Of a DNA stretch of 27,721 nt, positions 7,915-16,550 are shown in pieces. The DNA is from Candidatus Pelagibacter sp. (GTDB lineage: Bacteria; Pseudomonadota; Alphaproteobacteria; Pelagibacterales; Pelagibacteraceae): assembly GCA_028226535.1 (NCBI GenBank), contig JAOJEG010000010.1, positions 1 to 27,721 of the forward strand, given 5' to 3'. The notes beneath the pieces are model-generated. The model searched no databases. It was not told where the DNA came from and was given only the letters and a program-made list of their open reading frames with translations. Each line of letters begins with the position of its first letter. Position 1 is the first letter of the stretch. The position numbers and the translations under genes are program-made.

Positions 7915-8570
7915 GATCTTTGACCAAAAATACTAGAACCAATTCTTAAATACGTAGATGAATTTTCAACTGCTTTCAAATAATCAGATGACATACCCAT
8001 GCTAATCTCTTTTAAATTAAATTTTTTATTTAAAAGTTTAATTTCTTTAAAATATTTATCGGGCTCTTTATTTGCTGGAGGAATACACATTAACCCAATA
8101 ATATTTAGATTTAACTGTTTTGAATAAATTATTAAATCATTAATTTGATCAATTTTAACTCCTGATTTTTGTTCTTCATTACCAACATTTACTTGTATAA
8201 ATAACTTGAGGTTTTTATTTTGCTTAACCTGCTCATCTGCTATTTTTTTTGCTAATTTAATACTGTCTACTGAGTGTATATAATCAAATATTTTTATAGC
8301 ATATTTGACTTTATTTGTTTGTAATTTACCTATCAAATGTAGTTTAATTTTTTGGTTTTCTAACTTTATTTTTGACCACTTATTTGTAGCCTCTTGAACT
8401 TTGTTTTCTCCATAATCTGCGTGACCATATTCTATTAATGGAAGGATTTTTTCTAATTCAAAAGTCTTAGAAACTGCGATAACTTTTGGTGTCACGCTAA
8501 TTTTTTGTTCTTCTATTTTTTGATTAATTGCACTAATAATATCTCTATAATTTTTAACAGAATCATGCAT
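7911..8570 (-). CDS. yggS: YggS/PLPBP pyridoxal-phosphate homeostasis protein
   Basis: This non-enzymatic PLP-binding protein balances vitamin B6 and amino/keto acid pools. The 219-residue barrel shows the PLP lysine in VIAVSKT (Lys35), YGENKVQEATNKW, HLIGKLQTNK, IHSVDS, QVNVGNEEQKSG, GLMCIPP and the phosphate-binding end MGMSSDYLKAV...YLRIGSSIFGQR. Length and motif order are those of the family. Its ATG (8570) shares the palindrome ATGCAT with the ATG of the oppositely directed ThiE-like gene, so the coding regions overlap head to head by six bases and each promoter must lie within the other gene. Its tail overlaps the L,D-transpeptidase gene by four bases. Confidence 0.95.
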   Translation of the reverse strand: MHDSVKNYRDIISAINQKIEEQKISVTPKVIAVSKTFELEKILPLIEYGHADYGENKVQEATNKWSKIKLENQKIKLHLIGKLQTNKVKYAIKIFDYIHSVDSIKLAKKIADEQVKQNKNLKLFIQVNVGNEEQKSGVKIDQINDLIIYSKQLNLNIIGLMCIPPANKEPDKYFKEIKLLNKKFNLKEISMGMSSDYLKAVENSSTYLRIGSSIFGQRS

Positions 8571-9092
8571 GTAAATTTACCAAGTAAATATTACTTTATT
8601 AATAAATTTGATACAAATAATATAGCCAAACTTGATAAAAATACGGCCATAATACTTAGAAATTATACTTCGGAGATTAATTTAAAAACAATTATCAATC
8701 TAAAAAATTTTTGTAAAAAGAATGGTCATAAATTTTTTTTATCAAATAATGTAAAATTAGCTTTAAATCTAAAATTAGATGGAGCCTATATACCCTCTTT
8801 TGATAAAAATATAGATCATCTTTCTTTTTCTTTTACAAAAAATTTTTTAATACTTGGCTCTGCTCACAATAATAAAGAAATAAAAATTAAAGAAAAACAA
8901 CTAGTTAAGATTATATTCTTATCTTCGATATTTAAAAAAAATAAAAACTATTTAGGAATTAATAAATTTAAATTACTAACGAAATTAACCAATATAAAAG
9001 TTGTAGCACTTGGTGGTATTTCTGGCAAAAATATAAAGAAAATTAAATTGCTAAATTGTTTTGGTTTTGCAGGTATTTCCTTTTTTGAATAA
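8565..9092 (+). CDS. ThiE/TenI-like thiamine phosphate synthase homologue, degenerate
   Basis: The 175-residue protein follows the thiamine-phosphate synthase barrel in outline: LPSKYYFINKF (5-15), NTAIILRNY (26-34), FFLSNNVKLALNLKLDGAYIPS (57-78), GSAHN (98-102), FLSSIFKKNKNYLGINKF (118-135) and VVALGGISGKNIKKI (146-160). Family enzymes join the pyrimidine and thiazole halves of vitamin B1. Several positions look eroded: the phosphate-binding GPxFxT-type loop reads LSSIFKKNKN, and the protein is shorter than the usual 200-220 residues. It may be a TenI-like non-catalytic relative or a minimal enzyme. The start at 8565 was chosen because the 20 residues before it in the open frame do not resemble the family and lie inside yggS. 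The gene ends in a strong terminator. Confidence 0.72.
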   Translation: MHVNLPSKYYFINKFDTNNIAKLDKNTAIILRNYTSEINLKTIINLKNFCKKNGHKFFLSNNVKLALNLKLDGAYIPSFDKNIDHLSFSFTKNFLILGSAHNNKEIKIKEKQLVKIIFLSSIFKKNKNYLGINKFKLLTKLTNIKVVALGGISGKNIKKIKLLNCFGFAGISFFE

Positions 9093-9122
9093 AAAAAGGC
9101 CCCTAAAAAGGGGCCCTTTCTT
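9091..9122. terminator. Bidirectional intrinsic terminator between the ThiE-like gene and the porin
   Basis: GGCCCC (9098-9103) and GGGGCC (9110-9115) form a perfect GC stem around the loop TAAAAA. On the minus strand the stem is followed by seven T residues (complement of 9091-9097), an ideal terminator for the porin mRNA. On the plus strand it is followed by CTTTCTTT, adequate for the ThiE-like gene. It is the only clear intrinsic terminator I see in the window and stands out against the AT-rich background. Confidence 0.92.
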
Positions 9123-9144
9123 TATAACTTGTTTCTAAATTAAA

Positions 9145-10131
9145 TTAGAATGCAAATGCAACTGATAGCTCGTAACCTTCTTGATCTTCAGTTCCACCAC
9201 CAAGATTATCAACTGAGTTCATAGCAGCTCCTATTGTAACTCCACCAGACGTGTAAGATACAGAGAAACCTGTTGATTCTTGATCGTTTGTAGTAGCACC
9301 ATTATCAAACTCATGTTGACCATAAGATACTGAGAAGTCATCAGATATAGCGTAAGATACACCCCATCCTGTACTTTCATCATCTTGAGTAGTTGTTTGA
9401 CCATCTACTTCTGATGTTTGGTAACCAACTGTGAAAGGACCAGATGCGTAAGTCACAAATAAAGTTGACTCATCATTTTCAACAGTTGCTGCTTCTTGTA
9501 CTGTACCTACTGCGTAACCTATAGTTAAACCTTCAACCATTTCTGGTGAGATTTTAATACCAAAGTCATTGTAAGCACTTACGTTTGCTCCAGCTGATTG
9601 AGACTCAGCATTTACACCTTGTCTGTATGTAGCGTGAACTGATACACCATTGAAGTCTGGTGAATCCCATCTCCATAATGAATCTCCAGAAACACCATTA
9701 ATTAATGATACTTCTGAGTTAGCTGTAGTTGTAGTAGTTACGTCTGAGTCTACTAAAGCCCATGGCTCTTCGTAAGCATTAGGAGTCATATCATCCCAAC
9801 CAGACATTACTGAATCTCCGCCGTGTCCGTGGAAAGTTAATGTTCCCATACCATCTGATGAAATAGAAATACTTCTATTATCGAACGGTGCAGTTGATGT
9901 GTAACCAGCATCTAACTCAAGTTTTGTAGTTACTGTTAATCCACTATCAGTTTCACCTGAAATAGTCATATTAACGTTGTCATTCATGAAATAACCAGAA
10001 GGTTGATCCTCGTTATCTTGGTAAATACCTACTGAAGCTCCTCCACTTAATGATACGTCAGCTGCATGAGCAGACATAGCCATTAGTGAACCAGCAAGAG
10101 CAGATAAACCGATTTTGTTTAGTTTATTCAT
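9145..10131 (-). CDS. Outer-membrane porin (SAR11-type beta-barrel)
   Basis: A 328-residue secreted barrel protein. It begins with a classic signal peptide (Lys-rich start, hydrophobic ALAGSLMAMS, cleavage after AHA at residue 23). The mature part is a succession of short amphipathic strands with polar, Gly/Thr/Asp-rich turns, without cysteine, and it ends in ELSVAFAF, a terminal aromatic residue of the kind recognised by the outer-membrane assembly machinery. It resembles Gram-negative general porins that let small solutes cross the outer membrane. It is visibly richer in G and C and in Gly/Thr/Ser codons than its neighbours, has the best ribosome binding site seen here and a strong terminator, all expected for a very abundant protein. 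It stands alone as a single-gene unit. Confidence 0.88.
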   Translation of the reverse strand: MNKLNKIGLSALAGSLMAMSAHAADVSLSGGASVGIYQDNEDQPSGYFMNDNVNMTISGETDSGLTVTTKLELDAGYTSTAPFDNRSISISSDGMGTLTFHGHGGDSVMSGWDDMTPNAYEEPWALVDSDVTTTTTANSEVSLINGVSGDSLWRWDSPDFNGVSVHATYRQGVNAESQSAGANVSAYNDFGIKISPEMVEGLTIGYAVGTVQEAATVENDESTLFVTYASGPFTVGYQTSEVDGQTTTQDDESTGWGVSYAISDDFSVSYGQHEFDNGATTNDQESTGFSVSYTSGGVTIGAAMNSVDNLGGGTEDQEGYELSVAFAF

Positions 10132-10139
10132 ATTAATTA

Positions 10140-10145
10140 CTCCTT
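10140..10145 (-). promoter_or_regulatory. Strong Shine-Dalgarno sequence of the porin gene
   Basis: AAGGAG on the minus strand lies eight bases before the porin ATG. Most genes in this window have no recognisable ribosome binding site, so this site is unusual here. It fixes the start at 10131 and implies high translation. Confidence 0.88.
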
Positions 10146-10201
10146 AGTTTGTTAATTATTAATAATAAACATTGTCTAATTATCATTTGCAGAGACAATA
10201 T

Positions 10202-10231
10202 CTTTTAATTTTATCTAATTTTATCTAATTT
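10202..10231 (-). repeat. Three 10-base direct repeats upstream of the porin
   Basis: Read on the minus strand, two exact copies of AAATTAGATA (10222-10231 and 10212-10221) are followed by a third, AAATTAAAAG (10202-10211), matching 7 of 10 positions. The period is one helical turn, as in binding sites of OmpR/PhoB-type regulators. A possible promoter follows directly: TTAAAA about 18 bases before GATAAT. The repeats would then sit at or just upstream of the -35 region. This regulatory reading is inference; the repeat itself is plain. Confidence 0.55.
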
Positions 10232-10240
10232 GTTTCATAG

Positions 10241-10258
10241 TGTTGCATTTTTACAACA
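10241..10258. repeat. Inverted repeat in the porin / DUF3576 lipoprotein intergenic region
   Basis: TGTTGCA (10241-10247) and TACAACA (10252-10258) form 7-base arms with one mismatch around TTTT. It lies ten bases beyond the direct repeats, between two divergently transcribed genes, so it could be an operator for either or a small hairpin. The rest of the 202-base gap (10132-10333) is AT-rich with no convincing small gene. Confidence 0.4.
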
Positions 10259-10333
10259 AAAAATGCATGTATTTATTGAATTTTTTCACATAAAATTATT
10301 AATGTATACAATTTATCTTATTAAACTAAATAA

Positions 10334-10912
10334 ATGAAAATGATCTTTAAATATAAAATAACCATCATTTTATTGGTTTTTTCAATTTTTGTTTTAAACT
10401 CTTGTGCCTCTTTGCCGGGTGGAGATGCTAGAAATAATCCTCCAAATCCAAAAAAAAGAGTTGCAAAAAATTTAGCTGAAGGAAAAGGATTTAGATTAGA
10501 TACCGCAATAGATAAAGGCTTCAAAGGTGGTGGTTCCTATGAATTTGCAAGTTCTAATGAGCTGTGGAGAGCATCTTTAGACGTATTAGATTTCATGCCC
10601 TTAGTTTCTGCTAATTATAGTGGGGGAATTATAATTACAGACTGGTATTCAGATAACAATAATGACTCTATTAAAATCACGTTAAGATTTTTAACTAACG
10701 AGATTAGATCTGATGCATTAAAAATAAAGATATTTTATAAAAAATGTTTAAGTGACCAAAATTGTAAGGTCTCTGAAAGAAGTGGGGAGTTAGAAAAAGA
10801 ACTTAAAAAACAAATTTTAAAAAGAGCCGCAACATATGAAAAACAAATTAAAGATAAAAATTTTAAAAAATATGACCCTGGTTCTAAAACAGAAGCCAAA
10901 GATAAAAATTAA
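10334..10912 (+). CDS. DUF3576-family outer-membrane lipoprotein
   Basis: A 192-residue lipoprotein of unknown function. The signal peptide (Lys-rich start, hydrophobic 9-20) ends in the lipobox LNSC with Cys24 as the lipidation site. After a Pro/Asn-rich linker comes the conserved domain: ELWRASLDVLDFMPLVSANY, GGIIITDWYSD, IKITLRFLTNEIRSDALKIKIFYK. The last 45 residues are a charged Lys/Glu helix with a disordered end. I recall this family lying next to leuS in many alphaproteobacteria, and here it precedes leuS by 16 bases. The pattern of one helix followed by a strand with GxIxTDW recalls the helix-grip domains of BamC, which would suit an outer-membrane assembly role, but this is speculation. 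Confidence 0.82.
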   Translation: MKMIFKYKITIILLVFSIFVLNSCASLPGGDARNNPPNPKKRVAKNLAEGKGFRLDTAIDKGFKGGGSYEFASSNELWRASLDVLDFMPLVSANYSGGIIITDWYSDNNNDSIKITLRFLTNEIRSDALKIKIFYKKCLSDQNCKVSERSGELEKELKKQILKRAATYEKQIKDKNFKKYDPGSKTEAKDKN

Positions 10913-10928
10913 ATAAAATAAAATTCTT

Positions 10929-13466
10929 GTGCAGAGGTACAACTTTAAATCAACAGAAACTAAGTGGCAAAATTTTTGGGATCAGAACAAATCCTTTAAA
11001 GCTGAAGTAAATAAAAATAAAAAAAAATTTTATTGTCTTGAGATGTTTCCATATCCATCTGGTAAAATTCATATGGGCCATGTAAGAAATTATACTATTG
11101 GAGATGTATTAGCGAGATACAAATCATTAAATGGTTTTAATGTATTGCATCCAATGGGTTGGGATTCATTTGGTATGCCTGCTGAAAATGCGGCAAGACA
11201 AAATAGTCTCGATCCAAAATCTTGGACTGAGTCAAATATAAATGCCATGAAAAATCAATTGAAAAGATTGGGATTATCTATCGATTGGGACAGAGAAATA
11301 TCAACCTGCACTCCTGAATATTATAAACATCAACAAGAATTTTTTTTAGACCTATATGATAAAGGCTTAGTTTATAGAAAAGAACAATATGTAAATTGGG
11401 ACCCAGTAGATCAAACTGTACTAGCAAATGAACAGGTAATAGATGGAAAAGGTTGGAGATCTGGGGCTATTGTTGAAAGAAAAAAGTTAAATCAGTGGTT
11501 TTTCAAAATTACAAAGTTTTCTAATGAACTACTAAACGGTTTAGATGATCTTAAAGAATGGCCAAGCAAAGTAAAAACGATGCAAAAAAACTGGATCGGA
11601 AAATCTTTTGGGTGCGAAATAAATTTTAAGATTAAATCTTCAACAAAAATTGATGAAATAAAATGTTATACTACAAGACCCGATACATTGTTTGGTATGT
11701 CTTTTATTGCACTTTCTGTTGATCACCCAATATCTAAACTCTATGAAAATGATAATGATTTCATCGAATTTAAAAATAAATGTTCGATAATTGGAACTAC
11801 GGAAGAATCCATGGCAAGTGCGGAAAAAATTGGTTTTAAAACAAATCTAATAGCAATAAACCCTTTAGATAATAAATTAAATGTTCCAGTTTATTTTGCA
11901 AATTTTGTTTTAATGGATTACGGATTGGGTGCTGTATTCGGATGTCCAGCTCATGACCAAAGAGATTTAGATTTTGCTAAAAAATATAATTTAAAAGTTA
12001 CAACTGTGGTTTCTCCAGATAAAGATGACACAGGGTATCAGGTTAAAGATCAAGCATATACAGGGACAGGATATATTATTAATTCTTCTTTTCTTAATAA
12101 TTTAAAATCTCCTAGTGACTCAATTTCAAAAACAATTGAATTCTTAGAAAAAAAAAAATTAGGAAAAAGAAAAATTAATTTTAGATTAAAAGACTGGGGC
12201 ATTTCTAGACAAAGATATTGGGGTTGTCCAATTCCAATAATTTATGACGATCAAGGAGAACCAAAAAAAATTCCAAAAGAAATGCTTCCTGTTAAATTAC
12301 CCACTATAAACAAATTAGATCCAACAGGAAACCCTTTGGATAAAGAAAATAATTGGAAAAAAATTACAATTGATGGAAAAAAATATACTAGAGAAACAGA
12401 TACGCTAGATACTTTTGTGGACTCTTCTTGGTATTTTCTAAGATTTTGTTCACCAAAGAAAGAAGGTCGTGGTTTTGATTTAGATGATGCTAAATATTGG
12501 ATGCCTGTTGACCAATACATAGGGGGGGTGGAACACGCAATTCTCCACTTGCTATATTCGAGGTTTTTTATGCAAGCTATTTGTTACAATAATAAGAACT
12601 TAAACCTGAAAGAGCCATTTCAAGGACTTTTCACCCAAGGAATGGTTTGCCACGAAACATATAAAGATGACAACAATAATTGGATAAGCCCACAAGAACT
12701 TATTGATATTGACGGAAAAAAATATCTTAAAAATGATAAATCCAAAAAAGTTATAATTGGTCCATCAGAGTCAATGTCAAAATCAAAAAAAAATACAATT
12801 GATCCACAAATAATTATTGATAATTTTGGTGCTGATGCTGTTAGATTGTTCATTTTATCAGACAGTCCACCAGAAAAAGATGTTCAGTGGTCAGAAGATG
12901 GAATTGAGGCATCATACAAATTTATTCAAAAATTATGGGCACTTCACAACAAAATTATTGAAAAAATCAATAATAATGAAAATAAAGATGAAGATGATGA
13001 ATTGATAAGATTCACCAATAAATTTATTAAAAAGATAACAGATAACTTAGAAAATTTTAGCTATAATATTATCATTGCTAACATGCATGAAATGTATTCA
13101 TTTCTGAACAAGGAAATAATTAAAGTAATATCAAAAAAGACATTGCTTAAAAATTATAGAAAAATATTAATTTGTATTCAGCCTATAATACCACACTTAG
13201 CAAATGAAGCTTTGGAAATGACAGAAAATAAAGATGAAATCATTTGGCCAAAATATGAAAAAGATTTAATAAATGAGAATAAAGCTAAAATTGTTATCCA
13301 AATTAATGGTAAAAAAAGGGGGTTAATTGAGACCAATAAAGATATTGCAGAAGAAGATTTGATGAAAAATATAAATCTGAATGAAAATATATCAAAGTAC
13401 CTAAAAAATAATAATGTAAAAAAAAAGATTTTTATACCAGGAAAACTAATAAATATAATAATCTAA
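10929..13466 (+). CDS. leuS: Leucyl-tRNA synthetase
   Basis: LeuS attaches leucine to its tRNAs. The 845-residue length is normal. The start is GTG at 10929, giving [17 protein letters not shown], which fits the family N-terminus; no ATG is available nearby and no ribosome binding site is seen. The class I signature HMGH is at 48-51, within [16 protein letters not shown], and the second signature is SMSKS with Met616. The editing domain has [10 protein letters not shown] and GCPAHDQRD, and the WGCPIP and WYFLRFCSP stretches are in place. The C-terminal anticodon and tail domains end in [14 protein letters not shown]. lptE begins three bases after the stop, so the genes are probably one operon. 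Confidence 0.97.
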   Translation: MQRYNFKSTETKWQNFWDQNKSFKAEVNKNKKKFYCLEMFPYPSGKIHMGHVRNYTIGDVLARYKSLNGFNVLHPMGWDSFGMPAENAARQNSLDPKSWTESNINAMKNQLKRLGLSIDWDREISTCTPEYYKHQQEFFLDLYDKGLVYRKEQYVNWDPVDQTVLANEQVIDGKGWRSGAIVERKKLNQWFFKITKFSNELLNGLDDLKEWPSKVKTMQKNWIGKSFGCEINFKIKSSTKIDEIKCYTTRPDTLFGMSFIALSVDHPISKLYENDNDFIEFKNKCSIIGTTEESMASAEKIGFKTNLIAINPLDNKLNVPVYFANFVLMDYGLGAVFGCPAHDQRDLDFAKKYNLKVTTVVSPDKDDTGYQVKDQAYTGTGYIINSSFLNNLKSPSDSISKTIEFLEKKKLGKRKINFRLKDWGISRQRYWGCPIPIIYDDQGEPKKIPKEMLPVKLPTINKLDPTGNPLDKENNWKKITIDGKKYTRETDTLDTFVDSSWYFLRFCSPKKEGRGFDLDDAKYWMPVDQYIGGVEHAILHLLYSRFFMQAICYNNKNLNLKEPFQGLFTQGMVCHETYKDDNNNWISPQELIDIDGKKYLKNDKSKKVIIGPSESMSKSKKNTIDPQIIIDNFGADAVRLFILSDSPPEKDVQWSEDGIEASYKFIQKLWALHNKIIEKINNNENKDEDDELIRFTNKFIKKITDNLENFSYNIIIANMHEMYSFLNKEIIKVISKKTLLKNYRKILICIQPIIPHLANEALEMTENKDEIIWPKYEKDLINENKAKIVIQINGKKRGLIETNKDIAEEDLMKNINLNENISKYLKNNNVKKKIFIPGKLINIII

Positions 13467-13469
13467 ACC

Positions 13470-13925
13470 ATGTTTAAAAAAATTTTACTAATTCTTTTTT
13501 TTTCATTATTAATTAATGGTTGTGGGTATTCTCCAATTTTATTAAATAAAAGTGTTCTAGATATAAATATTGTTTCAATTAAATATGAGGGAAATAGAGA
13601 AATAAATAATCATATTAAGAACAATTTAAGTCAATACTATCAGACAAACTCTAATAATACATTTCAAATAGAGAATAAAAATTCACTTTCAAAAAAAACA
13701 ATTGCAAAAAATAAGAAAGGTAATGTTTTATCCTATGAGATTGAAATTATCTCGAAATTCATTGTTCAAAATCAAAAAGGAAGTAAAATAATTTCTTTAA
13801 ACAAAAAACTTAGAATTAATAAGAGTGATGATATCTTTGAAAATAGAAATTATGAAAAACAAATTATAAAAAATCTATCTAAAAGTATATCTGATGATTT
13901 TATAATAAAACTTTCTTCCCTTTAA
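13470..13925 (+). CDS. lptE: LptE-like LPS-assembly lipoprotein
   Basis: LptE plugs the LptD barrel and helps insert lipopolysaccharide into the outer leaflet of the outer membrane. This 151-residue protein has a lipoprotein signal with lipobox LINGC (Cys18) followed by GYSPIL, the typical LptE opening (CGFxPL). Beyond that the sequence is poorly conserved: a beta-alpha fold with a long Asn/Lys-rich middle and a C-terminal helix. The call therefore leans on the lipobox, the size and the position between leuS and holA, where lptE is normally found in proteobacteria. It directly abuts holA (TAA then ATG with no gap). Confidence 0.83.
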   Translation: MFKKILLILFFSLLINGCGYSPILLNKSVLDINIVSIKYEGNREINNHIKNNLSQYYQTNSNNTFQIENKNSLSKKTIAKNKKGNVLSYEIEIISKFIVQNQKGSKIISLNKKLRINKSDDIFENRNYEKQIIKNLSKSISDDFIIKLSSL

Positions 13926-14924
13926 ATGATCGTAAAACCACAAGACTTAAATAAAATAAATATTAATCATACAAAAAATATTTTATTTTATGGTATCAAT
14001 GAAGGTGCCAAAGAAGAACAGATTAATAAACTTTTGGAAAAAGTAACTAAAGATAATATTACAAATATTGATGAGAAAGAAATATTGGATAATGTAAATG
14101 TGTTTTTTAATAGCATAATGTCAAAATCTTTATTTGAAAGTGAAAAAATTATCTTAATTAATAGAGCAACTGATAAAATATTTAAAGTGATTGAGGAGAT
14201 TATTGAAAGAAAAGTAGATGATACTGTGATTTTTATTAAAGCTGGAGCACTAGATAAAAAATCTAAAGTTAGATCTTTATTTGAAAAAAATAAAGAGTTG
14301 ATATGCACACCATTTTACCCTGATACAATAGGCAATTTATTAAGATATGCTGAAAACTTTTTAAGACAAAGAAAAATTATTATATCTAGTGCAAATTTAA
14401 ATTTAATTGTGAATAAATGTAATGGTGATAGAGGTGTTTTAAAAAATGAATTAATCAAAATTGAATCATATGTTTTGAATGGAAAAAAATTAAATACCGA
14501 AAATATATCAAAATTGACTAATTTAATTGAAAATCACAGTATTTCTGAACTAATTGATAATTGTTTAGCAAAAAATATGAAAAAAACTGTCACAATTCTA
14601 AATGATAATAACTTTAATAATGAAGACTGTGTCTTAATTATAAGAACTTTTTTAAACAAATCTAAAAGGATACTTAAACTAATCTCCGATTATGAAACTA
14701 ACAATAATTTAGATTTAACAATATCATCTGCAAAACCTCCAATTTTTTGGAAAGATAAAGATATAATAAAACAACAAATTTATAAATGGAAATTAAAAAA
14801 TATTCAGAAACTTATATATAAGCTGGGTGATATTGAGCTTCAAATTAAAAGAAATATAAATAACTCGATTAATTTAGTTACAGATTTTATTTTGGAACAA
14901 TCTACTTCAAAGACTAGTAATTAG
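13926..14924 (+). CDS. holA: DNA polymerase III delta subunit
   Basis: The delta subunit opens the sliding clamp as part of the clamp loader. At 332 residues it has normal length. The N-terminus shows the family pattern LFYGINEGAKEEQINKLLEKV (a degenerate nucleotide-binding fold, about 20-40), then SLFESEKIILINRATDK, VIFIKAGALDKKSKVRSLFEKN and the central NKCNGDRGVLKNELIKIESY. The last third is the all-helical collar (CVLIIRTFLNKSKRILKLI, PPIFWKDKDIIKQQIYKW). It starts immediately after lptE and overlaps the convergent parB gene by 11 bases at its end, with no terminator. Confidence 0.92.
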   Translation: MIVKPQDLNKININHTKNILFYGINEGAKEEQINKLLEKVTKDNITNIDEKEILDNVNVFFNSIMSKSLFESEKIILINRATDKIFKVIEEIIERKVDDTVIFIKAGALDKKSKVRSLFEKNKELICTPFYPDTIGNLLRYAENFLRQRKIIISSANLNLIVNKCNGDRGVLKNELIKIESYVLNGKKLNTENISKLTNLIENHSISELIDNCLAKNMKKTVTILNDNNFNNEDCVLIIRTFLNKSKRILKLISDYETNNNLDLTISSAKPPIFWKDKDIIKQQIYKWKLKNIQKLIYKLGDIELQIKRNINNSINLVTDFILEQSTSKTSN

Positions 14925-15756
14925 ATTTAATTATATCAATTATCTTATTTAATTGATCTAAATGTTTGTACTCAAAAGATATTTTTCCTTTATTTCTTTT
15001 GCTATTTTGTATTTCCACATTTAATCCTATTTTATTTGATACTGAAAGTTCAAGAGCTATTATATTAGTATCTTTTGTTATCTTTGACTTTTGTTTTTTT
15101 TTTTTAAATAATTTAACAAAATTTTCTGCTTGTCTTACTGAAAGTTTATTTTCTATAATTTTGTTTGCTACAAAGCTTGCATTATTTAGACCTACTAAAA
15201 TCTTTGCATGTCCTGTCGATAATTTTTGAGACTCTATTAATTTTATAACTTCCGCAGGTAAGGTAAGAATTCTCAACGAGTTCGTTATATAACTTCTACT
15301 TTTACCTATAAATTTTGATACTTTTTCTTGATCATATGAAAATTCATCAATCAATCTTTTATACCCTTGCGCTTCTTCTAGTGGATTTAGATCATGTCTT
15401 TGTACATTTTCCACTATTGCAAATTCTAAAGATTTTAAATCATCAGCCTCTGTGATTACTACAGGAACATTATGAATACCTGCTCTTTGTGCTGCCAGCC
15501 ACCTTCTCTCACCTGCAATAATTTCAAATTTTAAATTTTCATTATTTGATTTTCTTACTATGATCGGTTGTATCATTCCTCTTTCTTTTATAGAGTTTGT
15601 TAAGTCCTCTAAGTTTGTCTCATCAAAATTTTTTCTGGGTTGATATTTGTTTGGTATCAAGTCTGTTATTGGTAATTGATTTTTTCTAACCTCTACTTTT
15701 GTTTCACCAATAAGGGAAGACAAACCTCTTCCAAGACCTTTTTTAATTTTATCCAT
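14914..15756 (-). CDS. parB: ParB chromosome-partitioning protein
   Basis: ParB binds parS sites, spreads along DNA as a CTP-gated clamp and guides origin segregation with ParA. The 280-residue protein begins KKGLGRGLSSLIG, the segment contacting ParA. The N-terminal domain has KYQPRKNF, SIKERGMIQPIIVR and GERRWLAAQRAGI (82-94, the CTP-binding motif), then ENVQRHDLNPLEEAQGYKRL. The helix-turn-helix region (about 142-165) reads YDQEKVSKFIGKSRSYITNSLRI in two overlapping parts. The C-terminal 40 residues form the dimerisation domain. A run of 12 A bases (four Lys codons, 218-221) lies in the linker between the two. Its ATG overlaps the parA stop by one base (TAATG). Confidence 0.97.
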   Translation of the reverse strand: MDKIKKGLGRGLSSLIGETKVEVRKNQLPITDLIPNKYQPRKNFDETNLEDLTNSIKERGMIQPIIVRKSNNENLKFEIIAGERRWLAAQRAGIHNVPVVITEADDLKSLEFAIVENVQRHDLNPLEEAQGYKRLIDEFSYDQEKVSKFIGKSRSYITNSLRILTLPAEVIKLIESQKLSTGHAKILVGLNNASFVANKIIENKLSVRQAENFVKLFKKKKQKSKITKDTNIIALELSVSNKIGLNVEIQNSKRNKGKISFEYKHLDQLNKIIDIIKSNY

Positions 15757-16550
15757 TAAGCTGCACTTCCAATCGTTAACTCTTGGTTTATAAATTCATC
15801 AGTAAAACTAAAATAAGATCTACTCCCAGGGCATGATTTGTCATAAATTAAAACTGGCATTCCATGTGAAGGTGCCTCTGATAATCTAACATTTCTTGGA
15901 ATTACTGTTTCGTAAACTTTTTCACTAAAATAATCTCGAGCTTCCTTCTCAACTTGTGAAGAAAGTTTATTTCTTTTGTCATACATGGTCAAAAGGATCC
16001 CTCTGATTTTTAATTCGGGATTTAAACTTACTTTTATCCTCTCAATAGTTTTCATTAGTTGAGTTAGCCCTTCAAGAGCAAAGAATTCTGTTTGTAAAGG
16101 TACCAGAAGTGAGTTTGAACATACAAGCGCCATAACTGTTAGAAGACTTAAGGAAGGTGGACAATCAATTAGTACATAGTCGTATAATCCTCTAGAATCG
16201 TTTAAATAAGGGCTTAATTTAGTCTTTAATATGAAAGCTCTATTACTATCGTCAGCTGTTTCTACCTCAAGTCCTGATAGATCTACATTAGAGGTTATAA
16301 TATCTAAATTTTCAAACTGTGTCTTCTTGATTATATCGTTAATCTCCCTAGTTCCATTTAGTACACCATAGATTGTATCACTTGAGTTATCTACATTAGA
16401 TAATCCAAGACCTGTTGTAGCATTTCCTTGGGGATCTAAATCAATAACTAAAATTTTTTTATTAAGTTGAGTTAATCCAGCTGCTAAATTTATAACTGTT
16501 GTTGTTTTTCCAACCCCACCCTTTTGATTTATTACTGAAATAATTTGCAT
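15756..16550 (-). CDS. parA: ParA chromosome-partitioning ATPase
   Basis: ParA is a Walker-type ATPase that forms dynamic gradients on the nucleoid and pulls ParB-parS complexes apart. The 264-residue protein has the deviant Walker A KGGVGKTT (10-17), the DLDPQGNATTGLG region (38-50), VLIDCPPSLSLLTVMAL as the Walker B stretch, and PLQTEFFALEGLTQL. It lacks the extra N-terminal DNA-binding domain of plasmid type Ia ParA proteins, as expected for a chromosomal Soj/ParA. It abuts rsmG (TAA then ATG) and overlaps parB by one base. Confidence 0.97.
   Translation of the reverse strand: MQIISVINQKGGVGKTTTVINLAAGLTQLNKKILVIDLDPQGNATTGLGLSNVDNSSDTIYGVLNGTREINDIIKKTQFENLDIITSNVDLSGLEVETADDSNRAFILKTKLSPYLNDSRGLYDYVLIDCPPSLSLLTVMALVCSNSLLVPLQTEFFALEGLTQLMKTIERIKVSLNPELKIRGILLTMYDKRNKLSSQVEKEARDYFSEKVYETVIPRNVRLSEAPSHGMPVLIYDKSCPGSRSYFSFTDEFINQELTIGSAA

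Noticed and set aside
8505..8564. A 20-residue N-terminal extension of the ThiE-like protein.
   Set aside because: It lies inside yggS, is hydrophobic and unlike the family, and the ATG at 8565 fits the expected N-terminus.
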